A program made the position numbers and the translations under genes. From Patescibacteria group bacterium (lineage in GTDB: Bacteria; Patescibacteriota; Gracilibacteria; Peribacterales; Peribacteraceae): a stretch of 9,847 nt of DNA. The notes beneath the pieces are model-generated. The model did no database searches. It saw only the letters and a program-made list of their open reading frames with translations, and was not told the origin of the DNA. This document shows, in pieces, positions 1 through 5,858 of this stretch (positions within the stretch are counted from its first letter, which is position 1; every line of letters begins with the position of its first letter). The stretch is taken from positions 1 through 9,847 of the forward strand of contig JAHISE010000028.1 of assembly GCA_018818235.1 (NCBI GenBank), read 5' to 3'.

Positions 1-54
1 AAAATCTTCATATCATACGTGAGAAGAATCCATTTCAAATCAGCAGATGAGGGG

Positions 55-125
55 TGGTAACATTCATTTGCCCCTACCTTTGGAGTATATTAGTGCCCTC
101 TAAACTGGTAACGTTTATTTGCCCC
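55..125 (+). repeat. Two copies of a 20-nt direct repeat, insertion-sequence-end-like
   Basis: The 20-mer TGGTAACATTCATTTGCCCC at 55-74 recurs at 106-125 as TGGTAACGTTTATTTGCCCC, with 18 of 20 bases identical and a period of 51. The last 13 bases of the second copy (GTTTATTTGCCCC) occur again exactly at 5825-5837, far outside this spot. Multiple short repeats at a terminus are known at the ends of several DDE-integrase insertion sequences, for example the IS21 family, so an IS end is a reasonable inference. No transposase is visible here. A frame open from base 1 stops with TAA at 58-60 inside the first copy and could be a transposase tail, but 19 open codons are not evidence by themselves. 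Confidence 0.5.
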
Positions 126-139
126 CCAACCACTACTCA

Positions 140-943
140 CTACAAACTCGATTTCCCACTCCACTTCCCAAAGTACCTGACTGCACTAACAACATGCGCC
201 CTTCCGCTTTTTGTCTTAATCAAGGGCAAAACTCCCGATCCACTAAGTCTGTGTTTGTGGTCCGAGGCAGATACTTGCGGGTAAAAAAGAACTCTTTTTC
301 CGGCTTTCCAGCATCTTCTGCAAAGATCAGTATCTTCAAAAAAGAGAAAAAATCGTGGATCAAATCCACCCAATTCCTCGAAAAGTGACCTTTTCATTAG
401 CATAAATGCACCTACGACCCAATCCGTATCACGGGTATAAAAAGGATCTTTTTCGTGCTGAAGATAGTGTTTTAATCGCTCTTTGAAGAAACGCCTGAGA
501 AATGTTCGCTTGATAATAAGATCAGGAATTGTGGGAAAAGTTCTGTAAGAATCACGCGCTGTTCCATCAGGAAACTCCAGCTTGGGAGCAATAATTCCAA
601 TAGATTCATCTGACCTTAATACACTAATTAATTTCTCGAGTGCATTGGGCTCGGGTTCGGTATCGGGATTTAATATTAATATGAACTCTCCCTTAGCATA
701 AGGTTCCCCGATATTATTCCCCTTTCCAAATCCAAGATTTGCCCAAGTCTCGACAATTTTTACATTCTTAAAGTCTCCGAGTCTGTTTCTTAGAATACCG
801 ATCGAATCATCATCGGAATGATTGTCGATTACTATTATCTCCATCTGATCCGAAATAGTTTGCTTTTGGAGATTCTTAACACAGGTGACTGCATCTAGGG
901 GGGTGCGGTAGTTGAGGACGAGGGTGGAGATGAGGGGAGGCAT
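140..943 (-). CDS. Family 2 glycosyltransferase (rhamnosyltransferase-like)
   Basis: Predicted cytoplasmic or membrane-associated GT-A fold glycosyltransferase of 267 residues, likely adding a sugar from a nucleotide-sugar donor to a cell-surface polysaccharide or lipid-linked glycan. The N-terminal strand and NYR (11-13) are followed by VIDNHSDD (38-45), the nucleotide-binding segment. NLGFGKGNN (69-77) and NPDTEP (92-97) follow; the latter is the DXD-equivalent metal site of the WbbL-like branch. VVGAFMLM (176-183) and FFEDTDLCRR (201-210) match the acceptor-side and catalytic-base region of that branch. There is no C-terminal membrane helix, and the length is usual for the family. The ATG has no clear Shine-Dalgarno site. 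The stop lies about 15 nt from the IS-like repeats, so a slightly altered C-terminus is possible. Donor and acceptor cannot be told from the sequence. It stands alone and is divergent from uvrC. Confidence 0.88.
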   Translation of the reverse strand: MPPLISTLVLNYRTPLDAVTCVKNLQKQTISDQMEIIVIDNHSDDDSIGILRNRLGDFKNVKIVETWANLGFGKGNNIGEPYAKGEFILILNPDTEPEPNALEKLISVLRSDESIGIIAPKLEFPDGTARDSYRTFPTIPDLIIKRTFLRRFFKERLKHYLQHEKDPFYTRDTDWVVGAFMLMKRSLFEELGGFDPRFFLFFEDTDLCRRCWKAGKRVLFYPQVSASDHKHRLSGSGVLPLIKTKSGRAHVVSAVRYFGKWSGKSSL

Positions 944-1015
944 GTGTGGTTATTATGCCTTATTTGACCTCACCCCTCAAAGATACCCCTCAGGGTACCA
1001 AACCCCTCTCTCCCC

Positions 1016-1070
1016 TTGTATCTCCCTCCACCCCTGCCCTCCACTTGTATCTCCCTCTCCCCCTGCCCCT
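1016..1070 (+). repeat. Imperfect C-rich tandem repeat
   Basis: TTGTATCTCCCTCCACCCC at 1016-1034 is repeated from 1045 as TTGTATCTCCCTCTCCCCC, and both copies continue into CTGCCC. The period is 29 nt. The second copy runs straight into the palindrome at 1066-1088. Confidence 0.6.
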
Positions 1071-1088
1071 CTCCCGAGGGGAGAGGGG
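1066..1088. repeat. Perfect 10-bp palindrome CCCCTCTCCC / GGGAGAGGGG
   Basis: The arms at 1066-1075 and 1079-1088 are exact reverse complements around the 3-nt loop GAG. Short palindromes of this C/G type occur as dispersed small repeats in many environmental genomes. There is no T-run on either side, so an intrinsic terminator is unlikely. Confidence 0.75.
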
Positions 1089-1101
1089 AGCTCTATTATT
1101 G

Positions 1102-1159
1102 GAGAAATCAAAGTTTGTTCTTTCTAATAGTTAGAGAATTCAAAGTTTGTTCTCTCCAA
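1102..1159 (+). repeat. Direct repeat of about 26 nt with 32-nt period
   Basis: The segment 1102-1127 (beginning GAGAAATCAAAGTTTG) recurs at 1134-1159 (beginning GAGAATTCAAAGTTTG) with about 23 of 26 bases identical. Each copy can fold, because CAAAGTTTG is palindromic and GAGAA pairs with TTCTC in the second copy. No function is recognised. Confidence 0.6.
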
Positions 1160-1201
1160 CTTTGTGGTTCCCCCCCTCCTTGTGGGCTTAAGCTTATTGC
1201 T

Positions 1202-1230
1202 TTGAAATGCAATAAATACGCTGTTCAATA
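1202..1230 (+). promoter_or_regulatory. Possible sigma70-type promoter for uvrC
   Basis: TTGAAA (1202-1207) and TTCAAT (1225-1230) are separated by 17 nt in the only AT-rich stretch of the spacer. The -35 matches five of six consensus bases and the -10 four of six. It would give a leader of about 120 nt containing the G-rich repeats. The call is weak. Confidence 0.25.
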
Positions 1231-1281
1231 TTTAAGTGGCACGGGAGGAGAGTACCCTTCTGGGGCATCTTCGAGGGACCA

Positions 1282-1336
1282 GGGGGAGAGGTCGGAAGAT
1301 GGGGCCGGGGGGAGAGGTCAAGCCAAGGGGAGAGGG
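1282..1336 (+). repeat. G-rich repeats GGGGGAGAGGTC in the uvrC leader region
   Basis: GGGGGAGAGGTC occurs at 1282-1293 and again exactly at 1308-1319, followed by GGGGAGAGGG at 1327-1336. These sequences are complementary to the C-rich tract around 1051-1075 on the same strand, so long-range pairing is possible. The G-runs also allow a loose G-quadruplex. The last G-run ends about 20 nt before the uvrC ATG, too far to be a normal ribosome binding site. Confidence 0.55.
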
Positions 1337-1356
1337 AAGCATGCTAATATACCCCC

Positions 1357-3510
1357 ATGCCCCCCAAGAAACCTCCGGAAAACGAGCACCTAAAAGACCT
1401 CCGCAAACGAGTCACAAAGGCTCCTACATCTCCCGGCATCTACCGCTGGTTGGATAAGAATGGGAATGTTCTTTATATAGGGAAAGCCAAGAATTTGAAG
1501 AATAGATTAAAGACCTACGTTCAAAAACCTGATAAAGCTCAAGGACCGTGGCAAATCGCAATGCAAAAGCTGATAGCTGATTATGATGTTACAGTTACAA
1601 ACACGGAACTCGAAGCTCTGATATTGGAGACAAATCTTATTAAAGAGAATAAACCAAAGTTCAATGTTCTAATGAAGGATGATAAGAACTATCTGTATGT
1701 TCAGATTACAAAAGATCCATATCCGGTAATTGATGTTGTACGCAAAGGAGTGGAGAAAGGCACAGTAGGATTTGGACCTTTTACAGGTGCAATGGATATA
1801 AATAAAACTTTGGATATGCTCCATATGATTTTCCCGTACAAAGCTTGCAGGAAATCACTTGAAGCTCTTAACCGAGCAGAAGCAAAGGGTGAAGACTCAT
1901 CAAAATTGTTTTCAGAAAGTTCCCAGCCGTGTCTGGAAGAACAGATCGGTGAGTGTTGTGGGCTATGTAAAGCCAAAATCTCCAAAGAGGAATATTGTGA
2001 AAGAGTTGATATTATTATTAAATTTCTGAAAGGCAACCGTAAACCTGCAATAGAAAAACTCACAGAAGAAATGCAAAAGGCTGCAGCTGATAAAAAATTC
2101 GAGAAAGCTGCAAAGTTACGAGATGCACTTAGCAACATCGAACGAATGGAGAAGCAGATAGTATCTGACGCTTCGGATGAAGATGCAGACATAATCGGAA
2201 TTGCAGTAATCAACTGCAAAGCTCTGGTTGTAATTTTTAAGCAACGCAGTGGAAAACTGATTGATGAACAGACTTTGATGCTGAGTGGTGAAGCGGAGAA
2301 TGAAGAGCAGGCTCTGGAACAATTTTTGCCACAGTATTACAGTACGACACCTGATATACCGCCAATGATTATCATCACGGCCGCAGCGGAAGATCGTTAT
2401 CTTCCGCTCCTCGAAGCATGGCTACTTGAACAATCCGGTCACAAGGTGGAACTGCGCATCCCCGAACGTGGAAAAAAGTCTCAGCTTTTGATACTTGCCG
2501 AAAAAAACGCACATGAAAAGATGAAACAAATGGAGACAAAATGGGAAACTGCAGCCAAAAACACGGAACTCGCTCTCGAGGAACTTAAATGCGCTCTTGA
2601 ACTCCCTGACATTCCAAAACGCATCGAATGTTACGACATTTCACATTTTAGCGGGACAGAAACTGTCGGCAGTATGGTTGTTGCAAAGAATGGCAAAGCT
2701 GCAAATGATCAGTACCGTCACTCTACAATCCGGACTCTGAAGGAGGGTGAAGTGGATGACTATAAGGCGATTGCGGAAGTGTTGAGAAGAAGACTAAAGT
2801 ATCTCTCCGCAAGTTTAAAAGAAGAGGAATCTAAATTTAAAAAAGAAGGAATCGTTTTTGGCAAGGCACGTAAAACAGAAAAAGAGTTAATAAACAAAAT
2901 TCTGAAAAATAAGGAGGATCACAAGGAATATCTGATCGCCAGAAAAGATGAATCTCCGATTGTCATTGGCAGAATAAAAGAACACAAAGATAAAACTTTA
3001 GAGCTAACTGATATTTGGACTGATGAAAAAATAAAAAATAACCGTGTACTTTCTCATCTTATTCAAAAACTTTTGCACAAAATCTCCAAAGGAAAGGTGT
3101 ATGTGACAGTAAAAAAGGAAGATGAAGATTTCTACGGAGAATTGGGGTTTTTATTCATAAATTCCCTGCCTCAAGTTCTTTCAAAAAATAAAGGTACACC
3201 CATGATGTACGCCGCAAAAGATCACAAAGAAGATCTTTCACTAAAATCCAAACCTGACTTACTTGTAATTGACGGAGGTAAAGGACAAGTTAGTACTGCA
3301 GTAAAAGTTTTAAAAGAAATGCAATTGCAGATTCCTGTTATTGGACTTGCAAAACGTGAGGAGGAAATCTTTGTTCCGGGGAGCAGTTTCCCTATTCCGT
3401 TCGAGAAAGATTCGCAAGCTAAGTTTATGTTGATGCGAATGAGGAACGAGGCACATAGGTTTGCGAATCGGTTGAGGGAGAAGAGACATGAAAAGAATAT
3501 GATGAAGTAA
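1357..3510 (+). CDS. uvrC: Excinuclease ABC subunit C (UvrC) with GNAT-like insertion and no C-terminal HhH
   Basis: UvrC makes both incisions in nucleotide excision repair with UvrA and UvrB. GIY...YIG lies at 27-42, within the 3' incision nuclease domain. The Fe-S cysteine pattern is present (C164, then C192, C200/C201 and C204 in PCLEEQIGECCGLC). The UVR/UvrB-binding helix pair is at about 229-268. The RNase H-like 5' incision domain keeps D427 (ECYDIS), D467/D468 (EVDDYK), D639 (VIDGGKG) and H700 (EAHRFA). Two things are odd. Between EVLRRR and PDLLVIDGG, normally a short loop, about 135 residues (roughly 495-630) are inserted. They resemble a GNAT acetyltransferase: IGRI at 537-540, ELTDIWTD at 549-556, and DFYGELGF at 591-598. 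In addition the protein ends at residue 717, just after the RLREKRH segment, so the tandem helix-hairpin-helix domain is absent. The ATG is placed about 26 residues before GIY and has no good Shine-Dalgarno site. Confidence 0.95.
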   Translation: MPPKKPPENEHLKDLRKRVTKAPTSPGIYRWLDKNGNVLYIGKAKNLKNRLKTYVQKPDKAQGPWQIAMQKLIADYDVTVTNTELEALILETNLIKENKPKFNVLMKDDKNYLYVQITKDPYPVIDVVRKGVEKGTVGFGPFTGAMDINKTLDMLHMIFPYKACRKSLEALNRAEAKGEDSSKLFSESSQPCLEEQIGECCGLCKAKISKEEYCERVDIIIKFLKGNRKPAIEKLTEEMQKAAADKKFEKAAKLRDALSNIERMEKQIVSDASDEDADIIGIAVINCKALVVIFKQRSGKLIDEQTLMLSGEAENEEQALEQFLPQYYSTTPDIPPMIIITAAAEDRYLPLLEAWLLEQSGHKVELRIPERGKKSQLLILAEKNAHEKMKQMETKWETAAKNTELALEELKCALELPDIPKRIECYDISHFSGTETVGSMVVAKNGKAANDQYRHSTIRTLKEGEVDDYKAIAEVLRRRLKYLSASLKEEESKFKKEGIVFGKARKTEKELINKILKNKEDHKEYLIARKDESPIVIGRIKEHKDKTLELTDIWTDEKIKNNRVLSHLIQKLLHKISKGKVYVTVKKEDEDFYGELGFLFINSLPQVLSKNKGTPMMYAAKDHKEDLSLKSKPDLLVIDGGKGQVSTAVKVLKEMQLQIPVIGLAKREEEIFVPGSSFPIPFEKDSQAKFMLMRMRNEAHRFANRLREKRHEKNMMK

Positions 3511-3516
3511 TATGAA

Positions 3517-3668
3517 GTGTTGGGGGTCAGATATATTCAGTAGTTTGTCATTAAGCGGAATGTTGATAGTCGCTGGTCACTAGTCCAACGCCAGCGAGAC
3601 CAGTGACAAGTGACTCCTTACATTCTAATAAGATACTAATCATCCAAATTACTCGACCCCCAAAACAC
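3517..3668. mobile_element. MITE-like or REP-like inverted-repeat element of about 150 nt
   Basis: GTGTTGGGGGTC (3517-3528) is mirrored by GACCCCCA plus ACAC (3655-3668), with two extra As in the right arm. Inside is a second hairpin: TCGCTGG (3570-3576) pairs with CCAGCGA (3591-3597). An alternative pairing joins GTCACT (3576-3581) to AGTGAC (3602-3607, repeated at 3609-3614). There is no coding capacity. The arrangement fits a non-autonomous transposable element or REP-type sequence, and it begins six bases after the uvrC stop. A role as an uvrC transcription-end structure is an alternative, but no T-run follows. Confidence 0.4.
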
Positions 3669-3691
3669 ACAACAACCAACAAAAACATAAA

Positions 3692-3730
3692 TTAAAAAAA
3701 ATGCCCTGACCCCGCGATGGGGGCCAGAGC
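3692..3730 (-). terminator. Intrinsic terminator of the 642-residue membrane protein gene
   Basis: Read on the minus strand, GCTCTGGCCCC pairs with GGGGTCAGGGC (11 bp with two G-T wobbles) around a 6-nt loop, and is followed directly by ATTTTTTTTAATTT. The structure begins 18 nt after the stop codon at 3749. This is a textbook rho-independent terminator for the upstream minus-strand gene. Confidence 0.9.
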
Positions 3731-3748
3731 TAGCACAGGAACAGGGTG

Positions 3749-5677
3749 TTACTCTTTCTTCTCTTCGAGTTTCTCGAGCACTTTGCCTTGGCGCAGTAAC
3801 TCGAGCAGGTCGGATTCGGGCATATCGCCGAGCTTCTTGAGCGCATCTTTCGCATCCACGCGCTCAACACGCTCTTCTTCCGTTTGCTCGTAACGCTGCT
3901 CGATCGCAACTTGAGGTACGGATTTCCGCAACTCTATCGCCACAATGTCGAATGAACGCAACGAGACCACTTCTTCGGGCGTCTCCATGAAGCCTATCTT
4001 CACTTCGTCGCCGGTAAGTGCCAGTGGCAGCTCTGCAGACAAGGAACTTGTTCCGGTAAGCACCTTGTTGGGATACTGATTCGAGAACAAGTAGTAAACT
4101 GTCGTGCCATTCTGCACATCCGGAGTCACTCGCGAGAGCTTAAGTGTCAACTCTTTCAGTGTGGTCTGACTCCCCGGTGCAACCATGTTCGGATTCGCCG
4201 ACAATCTCTGCCGATAAGCACGTAGAATTGACAGTTTGTCTTCCCCAAACTCTACAACAGTCCCGTCACCATTGACGATGGCAAGACGTTGAAAGATGTT
4301 GTCCTGATTACTCACGGGAACAACGAATGAGAAGTTCCCGTCAATATTGTACGGAATCGGAGAGGTCGCCTGGAAACCTGGAAAGTTGCTCACGGCGGAA
4401 TTGACAACATCAACAACACCTTTCTCGTTGGTACCGGAGACACTGTAGATATTTGCCTTTCCGGTGCGCGAGTTCATGAGCACGAAACCTGTTAGTGCCT
4501 CATCAGTAGATGAAACGGAAGTCATACCGGTGTACCAGTTTTTACTTCCGTCTTCTCCAAACACCAGACATGCGTGCTTTGAAGATATTCCCTCGCCCAG
4601 TTCCGGGTAAGAGGTTGGCACTGTATTGCCTTCTTTGGCCCAAATCGAGTTCAACCACCCCTTGTGGTACTCACCCCACCACTCCAGATAGTCAGAGCAG
4701 ATGTACTCCGGATACACCCGATCTATCCACACCGGGATTTCATCCTCAGCACCATATGGTGTGATTACTCCGGTCTGAGTGTCGAGGACGACAATCCCTC
4801 GGACCTTTTCACCCCAATAACCGATGGTCGGTTCGGTACGAGTAACCACCAACATTGGGTTGAGGTCGTCATCCACCTCGAACGTAAAGTCAACGAGGTA
4901 CTCGTCCCAATATCCCGACTCATAGAGGTGTCTCTGAGCATTGTCAGAGAAAAATGCAGACATCATGTAGCGCTGCTTCTTGCCCGTGATCAGTTCCGCT
5001 TCCTTCCTCCAATCTTCGGCACTGACCATTACGAAACCATCAGTCGTTCCGAAACTCTGCCACTTGGCAAACCCGATGAACTCCAATGGAAAAACCCAAA
5101 CGAGTTCACCGCGGACTTCCTGAATCGCGCCGTCGCCGACTTTGAATCGACTTCCAAGTGCGCCCGGGCTTTCCCCGAGTTTCTTGTCGGCCTTCCACTT
5201 GGCCTGTTTCTGGGAAACCATTCGCATGTGCGATGCGTCAACCGGCTTTATGTCCTTTGCCCATTCCCGTGGCTCCACTTCTCCAACGAGTGCGGCATAC
5301 TTGCTCGCATTGAATAACACAGAACCAGTGCATCCTCGGATACCGAACAAACACAGTCCGGCACACACAACCACTATTCCGGCGATCGGCACCGGTACAC
5401 TGTTGAGATTGCGTGAGTCCTCAATCTCTCCGCAAACGAAGCAATAGAGCACATTGACGCCCCAAAACACAATACACAACGTGGTGAATCCCCAGAATGG
5501 ACCCACAAGTGCCGGCGTACCTAGGTACGCAGTAAGCAGTCCAATGACGAAAATTGGAATCGCCCCGATAAGCCACTGGACAAAGTAGCGTACGGGATTC
5601 TTGTTGAGTTGGTGCAAAAATGGATTGAATCCACACACCAACGCCAACGCAGCTGCAACGATCAAGTACGGACTCAT
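3749..5677 (-). CDS. Large membrane-anchored protein of unknown function, 642 residues
   Basis: I see four hydrophobic segments near the N-terminus (about 3-17, 32-52, 60-82 and 96-116). A long soluble domain (about 130-590) rich in beta-type sequence and aromatic residues follows, then a charged, probably helical tail (about 600-642, many E and K). Conserved-looking blocks are LGSRFKVGDG, VWVFPLEFIGFAKW (about residue 200), WGEYHKGWLN and NWYTGMTSVSSTDEALTGFV. From memory these resemble an uncharacterised family of membrane proteins in Firmicutes, sometimes labelled CvpA-like, but I cannot confirm this and no function is established. The gene is an isolated transcription unit with a good promoter (5783-5811), a strong GGAGG site and a terminator. 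It looks more GC-rich than the HAD/LOG genes to the right, which may mean transfer. A spore- or conjugation-related role would be a guess. Confidence 0.85.
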   Translation of the reverse strand: MSPYLIVAAALALVCGFNPFLHQLNKNPVRYFVQWLIGAIPIFVIGLLTAYLGTPALVGPFWGFTTLCIVFWGVNVLYCFVCGEIEDSRNLNSVPVPIAGIVVVCAGLCLFGIRGCTGSVLFNASKYAALVGEVEPREWAKDIKPVDASHMRMVSQKQAKWKADKKLGESPGALGSRFKVGDGAIQEVRGELVWVFPLEFIGFAKWQSFGTTDGFVMVSAEDWRKEAELITGKKQRYMMSAFFSDNAQRHLYESGYWDEYLVDFTFEVDDDLNPMLVVTRTEPTIGYWGEKVRGIVVLDTQTGVITPYGAEDEIPVWIDRVYPEYICSDYLEWWGEYHKGWLNSIWAKEGNTVPTSYPELGEGISSKHACLVFGEDGSKNWYTGMTSVSSTDEALTGFVLMNSRTGKANIYSVSGTNEKGVVDVVNSAVSNFPGFQATSPIPYNIDGNFSFVVPVSNQDNIFQRLAIVNGDGTVVEFGEDKLSILRAYRQRLSANPNMVAPGSQTTLKELTLKLSRVTPDVQNGTTVYYLFSNQYPNKVLTGTSSLSAELPLALTGDEVKIGFMETPEEVVSLRSFDIVAIELRKSVPQVAIEQRYEQTEEERVERVDAKDALKKLGDMPESDLLELLRQGKVLEKLEEKKE

Positions 5678-5681
5678 GTCA

Positions 5682-5688
5682 CTCCTCC
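5682..5688 (-). promoter_or_regulatory. Strong ribosome binding site GGAGGAG
   Basis: On the minus strand AAAAGGAGGAGTGACATG places GGAGG six bases before the ATG at 5677. It is the clearest Shine-Dalgarno site in the window and fixes this start, whereas most other genes here have none. Confidence 0.85.
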
Positions 5689-5782
5689 TTTTGTGAAACG
5701 GTTACCTTGTGTCTATCCCCTATTACACCCTGTGCTTTAAATGATCACCCCAAATCACTCAAATTAGATCTGAGGGTCGAGT

Positions 5783-5811
5783 ATTTTAGTATAATTTGCC
5801 ATTTTAGTCAA
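5783..5811 (-). promoter_or_regulatory. Sigma70-type promoter for the 642-residue membrane protein
   Basis: Read on the minus strand, TTGACT (5811-5806) is followed after exactly 17 nt by TAAAAT (5788-5783), close to the TTGACA / TATAAT consensus. A start site near 5776 gives a leader of about 100 nt before the ATG at 5677. The -35 box overlaps the last codons of the 17-codon ORF. Confidence 0.6.
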
Positions 5812-5857
5812 TTCTCTTCGTTGAGTTTATTTGCCCCTTCATGAGCAAAATGCTCAT
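5804..5857 (-). CDS. Possible 17-residue ORF coupled to the PH-domain gene
   Basis: This frame encodes MSILLMKGQINSTKRID. Its ATG overlaps the TGA stop of the PH-domain gene as ATGA and is preceded by GGAGGAG six bases upstream, so translation by re-initiation is plausible. The first codons lie inside a perfect 8-bp palindrome (5840-5858). It is too short to judge by composition and has no recognised relative. It may be a non-functional relic of the copied start region. Confidence 0.25.
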   Translation of the reverse strand: MSILLMKGQINSTKRID

Positions 5858-5858
5858 G
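5840..5858. repeat. Palindrome CATGAGCA-AAA-TGCTCATG
   Basis: Two perfect 8-nt arms (5840-5847 and 5851-5858) flank the 3-nt loop AAA. On the minus strand it covers the ATG of the 17-codon ORF and could form a small hairpin over that start. It lacks a T-run and is not a terminator. Confidence 0.6.

Larger units (their letters stand above)
944..1356. other. 413-nt gene-free spacer, strand-asymmetric C-rich then G-rich
   Basis: This divergent spacer between the glycosyltransferase and uvrC contains no credible gene. The short open frames here read as proline/serine-rich or glycine/arginine-rich translations of low-complexity DNA. The left part (about 965-1075) is C-rich on the plus strand, a perfect palindrome sits at 1066-1088, an imperfect 32-nt-period repeat follows, and the right part (about 1236-1340) is G-rich. 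Any uvrC promoter and leader must lie here. Confidence 0.7.

Noticed and set aside
55..1159. CRISPR array from short repeats near the left edge
   Set aside because: The repeats are few, imperfect, of differing sequence and period (51, 29 and 32 nt), and no cas gene is present.
912..1393. Several plus-strand ORFs in the glycosyltransferase/uvrC spacer
   Set aside because: Their translations are proline/serine- or glycine/arginine-rich products of C- and G-rich repeats with no family signature, and they overlap each other.
1701..2219. Minus-strand ORF of 172 codons within uvrC
   Set aside because: It is antisense to conserved UvrC sequence including the UVR and cysteine regions. The serine-rich translation is typical of reading antisense to a lysine/glutamate-rich gene.
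4664..5317. Plus-strand ORF of 217 codons
   Set aside because: It lies antisense inside the 642-residue membrane protein gene, which has coherent helices, promoter, ribosome binding site and terminator. The plus-strand translation shows no domain or plausible start signals.
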